Source of the DNA: Thermoplasmata archaeon
GTDB lineage: Archaea; Thermoplasmatota; Thermoplasmata; Lutacidiplasmatales; UBA184
Assembly: GCA_030039525.1 (NCBI GenBank)
Contig: JASHVI010000014.1
Span: 1 to 13,852, forward strand
Length of the DNA: 13,852 nt
Direction of reading: 5' to 3'
Under the pieces are notes generated by a model, which made no database searches, was not told where the DNA came from, and saw nothing but the letters and a program-made list of their open reading frames with translations. The position numbers were made by a program, and so were the translations under genes. Below are positions 6,608-13,295 of this stretch, piece after piece (the first letter of the stretch is position 1; the number at the start of each line of letters is the position of its first letter).

Positions 6608-6642
6608 GCCCCGGACCCGGGGACGGCCGCGCCAGCGTCCGC

Positions 6643-6651
6643 CCAAATACC
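6643..6651 (+). promoter_or_regulatory. TATA-like element of the S49 peptidase gene (leaderless)
   Basis: CCAAATACC is centred about 24-26 nt upstream of the ATG at 6671. This supports 6671, in the frame upstream of the frameshift, as the biological start, and gives a divergent promoter pair with the SDR gene. Confidence 0.55.
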
Positions 6652-6670
6652 GTCGGGGCGATGGCCCGGC

Positions 6671-7461
6671 ATGCGCGACCGTCTCGCCCACGTGCAGTTC
6701 CGCGGCACCATCCGGGAGCGTACCGCCGAGCCGTTCGTCCGGCTCCTGGAGCGCTCCGACGCGCTCGACGGATCCGGGGGGTCCTCCTCGACATCTCGAG
6801 CGGCGGCGGCGCGGAGATCCCCTCCCTCGACCTCTACCTCGCGGCGAAGCGGCTCGACGCGGAGAAGCCCGTGGTCGCCTCGATCGGGAGCCTCGGCGCC
6901 TCCGGGGGCTACATGGCCGCCGTCGGGGCGCGTCGCGTCTTCGCCTATCCGGACAGCATCGTCGGATCGATCGGGGTCGTGCACCCGCACCTCGCGGTCC
7001 GGGGCCTTCTGGAGAAGCTCGGGATCGACGTGGAGCTCGTGCACGCCGGACGGCACAAGGACGCGTTCCAGGGCCTCCGGGGGCTCACCGACGAGGAGCG
7101 GGCCAAGGTCCAGGCGGTGACCGACGAGAGCCAGCGGAGCTTCATCGCCCTCGTCGCGCAGGCACGGCACCGGCCCATCCCGGAGATCGAGGCGCTGGCC
7201 ACCGGCGAGTTCTGGACCGGTCGCCGGTCCCTCGAGCTCGGCCTCGTCGATCGGCTCGGCGACCGGGAGGAGGCGCTCGAGGAGCTCTCCCGCATGACCG
7301 GCATCGCGGCCTCCCGGACCGTTCGGGCGGCGCCCCCCCGGCCCTTCCTCGAGCGATTCCTCTCCGGCGGGAGCTCCCTCCTGAGCTCGGCGCTGCGCGA
7401 CGCGGCCGTGGACCTCCTCGAGGAGGGCCGGTTCGGCGGCCTCTCCGGCGGGCCCGGTTGA
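6671..7461 (+). CDS. sppA: SppA-like signal peptide peptidase (S49 family), disrupted by a one-base frameshift near 6770
   Basis: Serine/lysine-dyad peptidase of the SppA/S49 type, which degrades cleaved signal peptides. The N-terminal strand RLAHVQFRGTI is in the frame of ATG 6671; the rest, from IRGVLLDISSGGG on, is in another frame. Restoring one base at 6770-6771 gives a continuous 263-residue protein (...ALDG-IRGVLLDISS...). In that numbering the SGGY serine is Ser78 and the GRHKDAF lysine is Lys130; the 52-residue spacing equals that of the Ser147/Lys199 dyad of Bacillus subtilis SppA. Upstream of 6770 the 6671 frame has GC-ending codons, while the downstream frame extended back (from ATG 6661) has many A/T-ending codons and an implausible Arg/Pro-rich sequence. 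No transmembrane segment or signal peptide is seen. Either a sequencing or assembly error, or a genuine recent lesion. Confidence 0.85.
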
Positions 7462-7479
7462 CCGGCCCGCTCGCCTGCG

Positions 7480-7487
7480 TTAAATAG
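7480..7487 (+). promoter_or_regulatory. TATA box of the Sec61-beta gene
   Basis: TTAAATAG lies 19 nt after the sppA stop, and its centre is about 30 nt upstream of the ATG at 7514. This predicts a leader of only a few nucleotides. Confidence 0.6.
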
Positions 7488-7513
7488 GACCGCCCGGCTT
7501 CGGGGGAGCGTCG

Positions 7514-7672
7514 ATGCCGGACAGCAAGAAGAGCGGCTTCCACTCCGCCGCGGGCCTCATCCAATACTATGACATGGAGGAGAGCCGCGCGCTCAAGATC
7601 GATCCCTACGTGGTGCTCATCCTGGGCATCGGGGCCGCGATCTTCGTCGAGGTCCTGAGCTGGCGGTTCTGA
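7514..7672 (+). CDS. secG: Preprotein translocase subunit Sec61-beta (archaeal SecG)
   Basis: A 52-residue tail-anchored subunit of the SecYE-beta protein-conducting channel. Seen: a short cytosolic part with KKSGFHSAAGLIQYYDMEE (residues 5-23), the conserved link KIDPYVV (28-34), then one transmembrane helix VLILGIGAAIFVEVL (34-48) and a three-residue-scale exit ending WRF. The combination of SAAGLIxYY..EE and KIDPxVVL is diagnostic of archaeal Sec61-beta, and the length is normal. It has its own TATA at 7480-7487. It is easily missed because of its small size. It sits beside the SppA-like peptidase, which would act on signal peptides downstream of the same export route; the link is inference. 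Confidence 0.96.
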   Translation: MPDSKKSGFHSAAGLIQYYDMEESRALKIDPYVVLILGIGAAIFVEVLSWRF

Positions 7673-7905
7673 CCGGCGCGAGAGCCTTGTCAGTCGGGGT
7701 CCCGAGCCCCGCGCGGCGCACTCCGGTGATCTGATCTTTCGCGGGACCCGCGGTCGCGCTCGCGCCCGCCAGAGCCCCGACGCCCGAATGCTACCGAAAG
7801 GGCCGGCGCTGCGGGCCCCTCGGCTCGGTCGGGGCTCTGGCCCGACGTGCCGGGATGGGCCCGGAGCTTCGGGCCCCGGAACGGACGCGAGGTCCGCGTG
7901 ACCCG
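7673..7905. other. Hairpin-rich convergent intergenic region
   Basis: This 233-nt stretch separates Sec61-beta (+) from the Kelch protein gene (-); both end here. I see no credible reading frame, tRNA or rRNA. It holds several perfect stems: 7695-7699/7707-7711 (5 bp), 7741-7745/7747-7751 (5 bp palindrome), the long 7768-7781/7828-7841 arm pair, 7857-7863/7870-7876 (7 bp, loop GAGCTT) and 7883-7887/7893-7897 (5 bp). The only T-rich tract is weak (TGATCTTTC, 7732-7740). It could be bidirectional termination structure or an unannotated structured RNA. Confidence 0.6.
7768..7841. repeat. 14-bp perfect inverted repeat with 46-nt intervening sequence
   Basis: GCCAGAGCCCCGAC at 7768-7781 is the exact reverse complement of GTCGGGGCTCTGGC at 7828-7841. 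The 46 nt between contain further self-complementary stretches (GCCC 7782-7785 with GGGC 7800-7803; GGGCC with GGCCC), so a branched RNA fold is possible on either strand. Confidence 0.7.
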
Positions 7906-10900
7906 CTAGGGCGACGGGCCGCCGGGTCCTTCCGGGGCCTCCCCCGGGGGCCAGGATTCCTGAGGTCCGACCGCGAAGGAGTCACCGGAGATCGGCCGGT
8001 CCGAGCCGTAGATGTACTCGCCGTCCTCGCTCGGCGGAGCCGCCGGGGGCTCGGGCTCGGGAGGCGCCGCCGCCTCGTCCTCGCCGCCGCCCCGCCGGCG
8101 CATCACGACCGCGAGCACCAGCGCCACGATCACGATCACCACGACGGCCAGCCCGATGTCGTCGAGCGGGGAGAGGGCGCTGCTCGACATGGTCGACGAA
8201 CAGGTGCCGATGACGACGTAGGTGACGGAGGCGTTCACGGTCCCCGTCCCGTCGGTGACCACCACCCCCACCGAGTAGTTGGCCGGCGTCGCGAAGTAGT
8301 GCGAGACCGTCGTCCCGTTCGCCGTCGCCCCGCCGGGGAACGTCCAGGCGAAGGAGTACGGACGGGTCCCGCCGCTCGGCGAGGCGGTGAGGTTGACCGT
8401 CTCCGGCCCGCAGGTCGCGCTCGACGAGGTCTCCGACGCGCTCACGCCGAGGCGCGGGCTGACGGAGACCTGCGCGTTGACGGTCCGGGAGTCGTTGACG
8501 GAGTCGTTGATGATCGCCGTCGCGTAGATGAACCCGGCGACCTCCGGTAGGCAGCTGAAGACCGAGCCCGCGGCCGTGCAGCCGGAGACCGGGGACCAGA
8601 AGTAGCTGTAGCCGCTCGGCCCCGGGAGCCCGCCGGTCGCCGAGGCCGTGAAGGTCACGGGCTCGCCGACGTCGGCCTTCATCGAGGACGGGTCCACCGC
8701 GATCGAGGCGTTCATCCCGGGGATCGGCGCCTCGACATCGACGGTCGCCGAGGCGGTGACCGAGCCGGTCAAGGAGTCGTTGGCCCAGTAGAGGAAGGTG
8801 TAGTTGCCCGGCGTGATCGCCGTCGTGAAGTCGAAGGTGGCGTTCGCGTGCTCCTGGTAGCTGCCGAACAGGAGCCAGGTCACGAGGTACGGAGGGTCCC
8901 CGCCGGAGACGATCGACGAGAAGCTCACCGTGAACGGCTCGTGGGCCGCGAGCGGGGTCACGGTCGTCTGGGCGGTCAGTTCCGGCCAGACGCGGACGGT
9001 GACGCTGGCGTTCTTCGTCGTGGCGGTCTGGTCGGAGAGGGTGACCGTCGGGGTGAAGGTCCCGTCATCGGCGGCCAGGGGGACGCAGACGAGGCTCGCG
9101 ACGTCCGAGGAGGTGCAGCCCGACGGGAGGTCCGTCCACGCGAACCCATAGGCCGGGTCGCCCCCGCTCGCGGTCGCGTTCAGGTAGAGGGTCTGGAGCC
9201 CCTCGATCTCGCTGGCCGACCGGGTCAGCGTGACCGCCATCTTCGGGTGGATGGTGAGCGTCCCGTTGGTCGTCGCGATGTCGTGCACGGAATCCTCGAC
9301 GGTCTCCACGACGTCGAAGCTCCCGTTCGTCTTCGGGGTGCAGGAGAAGGAGGCGGCGTCGGTGCTCGAGCAGCCGCTCGGCATCCCCGCGAAGGAGTAC
9401 GTGTGGCCGCCCGTGGCCGCGCCGCCCACGATCGAGGTGTTGAAGTACACCACGGAGCCCTCGTCGATGTCGTCCGGATCGATCGCGAGGGTCGGCGTCA
9501 GCTTCTCGAAGACCGTGATCTCGACGAGCGCGGTGCCCATCACGCCGTCGGCGTCGGTGACCGCGACGGTGACGTTGTAGATCCCGGTCGAGGTCGGCAC
9601 GCAGTCCAGCTCCGAGACGTTCTGGCTGGAGCAGCCCGGCGGGAGCTTCGTGTAGCTGAACGAGTAGCTCCAGGTACCGCCGTGGACGGTGGCGTTGAAG
9701 ATGACCTCCTCGTTGATCGGGACCTCGGAGTTGGTCCGGTTGTCGCTGAGGGTCACCGAGATGTTCGACCACTGGAAGTCCCAGGTGAAGTTGCTGGAGC
9801 CCGTCTGGAACGGGTTGAAGAACAGCTCCCCGGTGTCGAACAGGCAGACGTTGCTCGCGTTGTCGTAGTCGGCGGCCCCCATGAAGGTCCCGTTGAACCA
9901 GGCCGGGTACCCGACCATGGGGGTGACGTTCGTCCAGTTCTGGGAGCCGAAGATGTAGGTCTCGTTGCTCATGTCGTCGATGCTGGTGAGGCTCTGGCCG
10001 GCGATGTCCTGGCCGCCCCAGAGCACGAGGGTCTGCTCGCTCGCGTCGTAGACCATCTGCGCGCCTCGGAGCCCCTCCTCGTCCCCGAAGGTCGAGCCGT
10101 CCGGCTGGATCTTCGACCAGGAGGTGATGTTCTCCCACTTCCCCCCGCGGAAGATCCAGGTGTCGTTCAGGATCCGGTCCTTCGGGCCGGTGCCGCCGAA
10201 CAGGACGACCTCCTTCTCGGCGGCGTCGTAGGCCATCGAGGCCTCGTCGCGCGCCGTCGGCTGGACGCTGAGCGAGGAGGAGATGTTGCTCCAGACGCCG
10301 GAGCTCGAGAAGACCCAGGTCCGCTGGATCGCCTTCGCGCTCGCCGCGGTCGGCGCGTCGCCGACGGCCCCCCCGAAGAGGACCATCTCGTTCGAGGCGA
10401 TGTCGTAGGCCATCGTGGAGTCGAACCGGGGCTCCGGCGCCGCGCCGGCGGAGCTCGTGAGGTTGGTCCAGGTGCCCCCGGAGAACGCCCACGTGTAGTT
10501 CGTGTAGGCGCCGGTCGTCGAGGCGCTGCCCGATCCCCGGACCACCCCGCCGAAGAGGATCAGCTCGCTGAGCGCCGTGTCGTACGCGAGGTCCGCGAAG
10601 GCGAGCCCTGGGGGGGCGCCGACGATCTTGCCGCTGACGACCTTCGTGACGTTGACCCAGGCCCCGCTCTTCCACTCCCAGGTGTCGTTGTAGTAGTAGC
10701 CCTTCCCGATCGGCACCCCGCCGAACAGGACCGAGTAGCCGTCCTTGCCGTCGTAGGCCATCGCCGCGCCGTACCTCGGCGCCGGGCCGGTCGTCGGGGT
10801 GGTCGTGACGTTGGCCCACTCGCTCGCGGCAACGGCCGGGGAGGAGCCGAAGGTCACCCCGGGGGGCGGGTTCGGGACCGGGGAAGAGGACGCGGAGGCG

Positions 10901-11082
10901 GGCGCGACGACCGGGGCCGAGGCGGCTCCGGGCGCGGCGACGGGGAGGTGCGCCGGGACGACGGGCACCGGGGCGGTGCTCTCCGCGAAGACGCTTCCCG
11001 GCACGACCATCGAGAGGATGGCCGCCGTGAACGCGAGACCGGTGATCGCCCGTCGGGCCCAAGTTCCCGTATACTTCCGCAT
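7906..11082 (-). CDS. Large secreted, membrane-anchored Kelch/Ig-like repeat surface protein
   Basis: A 1058-residue surface protein. Domain order: signal peptide 1-33 (RR near the start, hydrophobic core, VFA cleavage site); Ala/Pro/Val-rich linker 36-85; five to six Kelch-type blades about 103-436, each with an AYD...(L/V)(F/W)GG strand and a closing W-xN-(I/V/L)-(T/S) strand (for example 103-146, 161-209, 219-269, 279-321, 339-387); six Ig/PKD-like beta domains about 440-525, 527-613, 615-698, 700-783, 792-874 and 878-957; a transmembrane helix about 977-994; RRR stop-transfer; and an acidic Pro-rich cytosolic tail. Four beta domains carry a cysteine pair 9-10 residues apart (484/494, 571/581, 656/666, 835/844). 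Many N-x-S/T sites suggest N-glycosylation. The start is ATG 11082; upstream frame lacks a signal peptide and overlaps TYW1. Likely adhesion or envelope role; ligand unknown. Confidence 0.92.
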   Translation of the reverse strand: MRKYTGTWARRAITGLAFTAAILSMVVPGSVFAESTAPVPVVPAHLPVAAPGAASAPVVAPASASSSPVPNPPPGVTFGSSPAVAASEWANVTTTPTTGPAPRYGAAMAYDGKDGYSVLFGGVPIGKGYYYNDTWEWKSGAWVNVTKVVSGKIVGAPPGLAFADLAYDTALSELILFGGVVRGSGSASTTGAYTNYTWAFSGGTWTNLTSSAGAAPEPRFDSTMAYDIASNEMVLFGGAVGDAPTAASAKAIQRTWVFSSSGVWSNISSSLSVQPTARDEASMAYDAAEKEVVLFGGTGPKDRILNDTWIFRGGKWENITSWSKIQPDGSTFGDEEGLRGAQMVYDASEQTLVLWGGQDIAGQSLTSIDDMSNETYIFGSQNWTNVTPMVGYPAWFNGTFMGAADYDNASNVCLFDTGELFFNPFQTGSSNFTWDFQWSNISVTLSDNRTNSEVPINEEVIFNATVHGGTWSYSFSYTKLPPGCSSQNVSELDCVPTSTGIYNVTVAVTDADGVMGTALVEITVFEKLTPTLAIDPDDIDEGSVVYFNTSIVGGAATGGHTYSFAGMPSGCSSTDAASFSCTPKTNGSFDVVETVEDSVHDIATTNGTLTIHPKMAVTLTRSASEIEGLQTLYLNATASGGDPAYGFAWTDLPSGCTSSDVASLVCVPLAADDGTFTPTVTLSDQTATTKNASVTVRVWPELTAQTTVTPLAAHEPFTVSFSSIVSGGDPPYLVTWLLFGSYQEHANATFDFTTAITPGNYTFLYWANDSLTGSVTASATVDVEAPIPGMNASIAVDPSSMKADVGEPVTFTASATGGLPGPSGYSYFWSPVSGCTAAGSVFSCLPEVAGFIYATAIINDSVNDSRTVNAQVSVSPRLGVSASETSSSATCGPETVNLTASPSGGTRPYSFAWTFPGGATANGTTVSHYFATPANYSVGVVVTDGTGTVNASVTYVVIGTCSSTMSSSALSPLDDIGLAVVVIVIVALVLAVVMRRRGGGEDEAAAPPEPEPPAAPPSEDGEYIYGSDRPISGDSFAVGPQESWPPGEAPEGPGGPSP

Positions 11083-11112
11083 GGAGTCGCACGACGCCCG
11101 TTGGGGCCGGCC

Positions 11113-11122
11113 GCTTTGTAAC
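11113..11122 (-). promoter_or_regulatory. TATA-like element of the Kelch protein gene
   Basis: The minus strand reads GTTACAAAGC, predicting transcription from about 11091 and a leader of about 9 nt before ATG 11082. A small palindrome, GGTCAAAGACC (11130-11140), lies just upstream and could be an operator, but it is too short to assert. Confidence 0.45.
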
Positions 11123-11194
11123 CGGCGAGGGTCAAAGACCTTTCCATTTGCCGACCGCCGGCCGAAGCCCGTCTTCCTCGGCGGGCGGGGGCCG

Positions 11195-12193
11195 CTACGC
11201 GAGGCCCCCGAGCGGGTCCGGGGCGACCGCGGCGAGGGGATCGCCGGGTCCCTCCGAGAGCCCCGGAAGGAACCGCGAGACCCCCTCCCGCCCGAGCAGG
11301 ACGACCTTGGAGTCCTCCGACTCGTCGAGCACGGGGTAGCCGAGGCGACGGCCCAGCTCCGCCGCGAAGGAGCGGATCTCCGCGTGCTCCGGGATGTTCC
11401 CCCGGCCGAGCCGCTGGCGCGACCGCCCCATGTACACGTACCCCTTCGGCTCGATGAAATCCGGCCGGGCGATCCCGTCCAGCTCCGCGTACCGGTCGAC
11501 CCAGCCGAGGTTCCATCCCCGGACCAGGGTGTGCCGGACGACGCGCCGGGTCCGAAGCCCGCGGACGATCTCGAGCGACTCGCGGAGCCGCTCCCACGCG
11601 TGCGGATCGCTCGGCGCCGTGAGCCGCCGGAAGATCTCGGCGTTCGGCGCGGTGACGGAGACGTACAGCTGCGTCGGGAGCGGGTCCATCGCGGCGAGCG
11701 CCTCCGGGTTCGTCCCGTTCGTGACGAGGAAGGTGGTGATCCCCCGCTCCGCACAGAGGGCGAGGAACCGGTTCATCTTCGGGTACAGGGTCGGTTCCCC
11801 GGTCAGTGAGATCGCGACGTGCCGGGGAAGCTGCGCCGCCTCCCAGCGCTCCCGGGGCACGGCGGCATCGCCCTTGAAGCCCGAGAGGATCCGGCGCTGC
11901 GCCTCGATGGAGCGGTCGAGGAGGACCTCGGGGTCGTCGTACTCGGTCATCATCTCGTCGTTCTCCCAGCCCTGACTGCGCCAGCAGAACCGACAGTGCA
12001 GGTTGCAGGAGTCGATCGCCGGCGACATCTGCAGGCACCGGTGGCTCTGAATCCCGTAGAAGCGGCCCTTGTAGCAGTCCCGGCCGCGCGTGAGCGACTC
12101 CTTGGTCCAGTAGCAGAGCTTGACCGCGCTGTGGCGACCGGTCAATTGGTAGCCCTGCCCGGCCAGGGACTCGGTCAGGTCCTGGTCGCCCAC
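11195..12193 (-). CDS. taw1: 4-demethylwyosine synthase TYW1 (archaeal Taw1), radical SAM
   Basis: Radical SAM enzyme that condenses pyruvate carbons with N1-methylguanosine-37 of tRNA-Phe to make the tricyclic base 4-demethylwyosine. Seen: the radical SAM cluster motif CNLHCRFC, plus three upstream cysteines, giving Cys27, 40, 53, 63, 67 and 70 in the 332-residue form. The spacing (13, 13, 10, 4, 3) is the same as I recall for the two [4Fe-4S] sites of Methanocaldococcus jannaschii TYW1. Other hallmarks are GRHSAVKLCYWTKESL, KGRFYGIQSHRCLQM, SLTGEPTLYP, VTNGTNP and EPKGYVYMGRSRQRL. I start at GTG 12193: the TATA-like CGCTTATGC (12217-12225) lies 27-28 nt upstream, and the N-terminus then matches the M. 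jannaschii length to within one residue. ATG 12220 overlaps that TATA; ATG/GTG starts up to 12277 add unrelated residues. Confidence 0.95.
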   Translation of the reverse strand: MGDQDLTESLAGQGYQLTGRHSAVKLCYWTKESLTRGRDCYKGRFYGIQSHRCLQMSPAIDSCNLHCRFCWRSQGWENDEMMTEYDDPEVLLDRSIEAQRRILSGFKGDAAVPRERWEAAQLPRHVAISLTGEPTLYPKMNRFLALCAERGITTFLVTNGTNPEALAAMDPLPTQLYVSVTAPNAEIFRRLTAPSDPHAWERLRESLEIVRGLRTRRVVRHTLVRGWNLGWVDRYAELDGIARPDFIEPKGYVYMGRSRQRLGRGNIPEHAEIRSFAAELGRRLGYPVLDESEDSKVVLLGREGVSRFLPGLSEGPGDPLAAVAPDPLGGLA

Positions 12194-12216
12194 GGAGCGC
12201 CGGAGCGGTCCCCCGA

Positions 12217-12225
12217 GCATAAGCG
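12217..12225 (-). promoter_or_regulatory. TATA-like element of the TYW1 gene (leaderless GTG start)
   Basis: The minus strand reads CGCTTATGC, near-identical to the cupin element GGCTTATGG. The predicted transcription start is about 12194, directly at the GTG codon 12193. Confidence 0.5.
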
Positions 12226-12346
12226 TTCGTGCCGCCGGTGGCGGTCTCGAGCCTGTCAGGCCCACGTCGGCCGGCATCGGCCGCTGAGCTGAGGCATCCG
12301 CCTTCGGTGTCGGTCTCGGCCGAGTTTCGAGGTAGGACTCGAAGTT

Positions 12347-12378
12347 ACGACTCCGGCGGCTCCCGTCGCCGGAGTCGT
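12347..12378 (-). terminator. 12-bp perfect stem-loop after the aspartic protease gene
   Basis: Arms 12347-12358 and 12367-12378 (ACGACTCCGGCG / CGCCGGAGTCGT) pair perfectly around an 8-nt loop (12359-12366). It begins 6 nt beyond the protease stop on the minus strand and is followed there by TAACTTC rather than a long T tract. It most likely ends, or protects the 3' end of, the three-gene transcript; a strict termination role is unproven. The rest of 12226-12384 shows no gene. Confidence 0.6.
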
Positions 12379-12384
12379 TCCCGG

Positions 12385-12765
12385 CTAAACGAGCTCGAGG
12401 GAGGCGCTGCGGTTCGGTCCGTCAACTCTGAGGACTCCACGACGAATGACGTCCATGCCGAGGAGGGCTTGGTCGCCGAGGAAAGCCACCCCCGTCTGAA
12501 CCGGAGCGACGAGCCGGTGGTTCCCGATGCGAACAATCGTGCCGTTCGGGGCGTATCGGGCGGGCACCTTCCTGCCATCTCCGACCTTGAGCCAAATGGA
12601 CCCCTTCACGCTCTCGGGGGCCAAAGGCGCGGGCAAAATCAGCCCGCAGCCCTCACGTACCAGCCCGGTGTCGACCAGCGCCGTCTGCCGGAGCGGGCTC
12701 CTCGGCACCCTCGCTTCGACGTGAACGGAGCAGTAATCCCCGAACGTGAGTTGGATCGCGACCAA
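12385..12765 (-). CDS. Retropepsin-like (clan AA) aspartic protease, TTG start
   Basis: A 126-residue single-lobe aspartic protease-like protein; such proteins act as homodimers. Seen: the catalytic DTG at 32-34 in the strand TALVDTG, a beta-hairpin region KVGDGRKVPA (60-69), and the second conserved strand FLGDQALLGMDVI (95-107), where LLGMD is the hallmark that packs against the active site in this clan. No signal peptide or membrane segment is seen, so it should be cytosolic. A stop lies upstream in frame, and TTG 12765 is the first start (a later GTG would remove the first strand). It follows the stop of the preceding gene by 7 nt with no clear ribosome-binding site. Codons with A or T in third position are much more frequent than in TYW1 next door. 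Substrate unknown. Confidence 0.75.
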   Translation of the reverse strand: MVAIQLTFGDYCSVHVEARVPRSPLRQTALVDTGLVREGCGLILPAPLAPESVKGSIWLKVGDGRKVPARYAPNGTIVRIGNHRLVAPVQTGVAFLGDQALLGMDVIRRGVLRVDGPNRSASLELV

Positions 12766-12772
12766 GGCGAGC

Positions 12773-13288
12773 CTACCCGATCGTCAGGAGCGACTCCTTC
12801 CCTACTTGAGTAACGAAGTAATCCTCGACCGGAGGTAGAGCCGCTAGGATCCGGTTCAACTCCGTAAGGCTCGGTGCCTGAGCTAGGATTCGGCCATCCG
12901 GAGTAATGGCGACGTGTTGATCTTCGAGGCCGGCTCGAAGGTGTCTCGGTAGTCGGGCAAGCGCGGCGTCCCCACGAACTGGAACCGACTCCCATGCGGC
13001 ACTCGGAACCTCGAATGCATCGCGTCTCAGCGTGGCGAGGGCAGCTCCTAGGGCGAATCCATGCACGAGCGAGAGAACCGGCGGACTCTCACTCGCCTGT
13101 CGGTAGAGCAGCTCGCCAAGCTGGGCGACCAACGCCGCGCCGGCCCACGGATCGCTCCGGTTCTGACCTCCCTCGCTCGGGGTGACGGGCCGCCCGAGGA
13201 TGGTGCCCGCGGGAGCCGCTTCGATGGCCGACGGGCCCCAGTCCCTCCGACGGAGGGCGAGGGCGGAACTCTCGGCGGGAAGCTCCAT
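12773..13288 (-). CDS. Uncharacterised protein of the aspartic protease cassette, C-terminus DUF5678-like
   Basis: 171 residues from ATG 13288, starting 7 nt after the stop of the upstream gene. Seen: an N-terminal part without recognisable motif (1-50), a largely helical Ala/Leu-rich centre (50-90, including the hydrophobic LVHGFALGAALATL), and a C-terminal alpha/beta segment 125-163 (HVAITPDGRILAQAPSLTEL...DYFVTQVG). The pattern of that segment (strand, G-turn, strand, helix, strand) resembles small archaeal and bacterial proteins of the DUF5678 type, some of which I recall next to aspartic protease genes; this match is by eye and needs a profile search. Codon use is relaxed (many CTA, CTT, GTT, CGA, GCT), unlike the core genes. 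It could be a partner or substrate-presenting factor of the protease; that is inference. Confidence 0.6.
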   Translation of the reverse strand: MELPAESSALALRRRDWGPSAIEAAPAGTILGRPVTPSEGGQNRSDPWAGAALVAQLGELLYRQASESPPVLSLVHGFALGAALATLRRDAFEVPSAAWESVPVRGDAALARLPRHLRAGLEDQHVAITPDGRILAQAPSLTELNRILAALPPVEDYFVTQVGKESLLTIG

Positions 13289-13295
13289 CGAGGGC

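Noticed and set aside
6661..6771. Uninterrupted reading of the S49 gene from ATG 6661
   Set aside because: It avoids the frameshift but gives an Arg/Pro/His-rich N-terminus with A/T-ending codons, whereas the alternative frame supplies the expected first strand with GC-ending codons.
8848..11121. 757-codon plus-strand open frame opposite the Kelch protein gene, and a 675-codon alternative frame on the minus strand
   Set aside because: Both are low-complexity Arg/Gly/Val/Asp-rich frames with no motif, lying over a gene with signal peptide, Kelch strands, Ig-like domains and membrane anchor in its own frame.
11130..11140. Palindrome GGTCAAAGACC upstream of the Kelch gene promoter
   Set aside because: Only 4-bp arms; it may be an operator, but there is no second copy in the window to support a regulator-binding site.
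12240..12345. tRNA-like string on the minus strand (CAGCTCAGCGG followed by GGCTCGAGACC)
   Set aside because: It resembles a D-arm and a T-arm superficially, but the T-loop lacks TTC and I could not form an acceptor stem with proper spacing.
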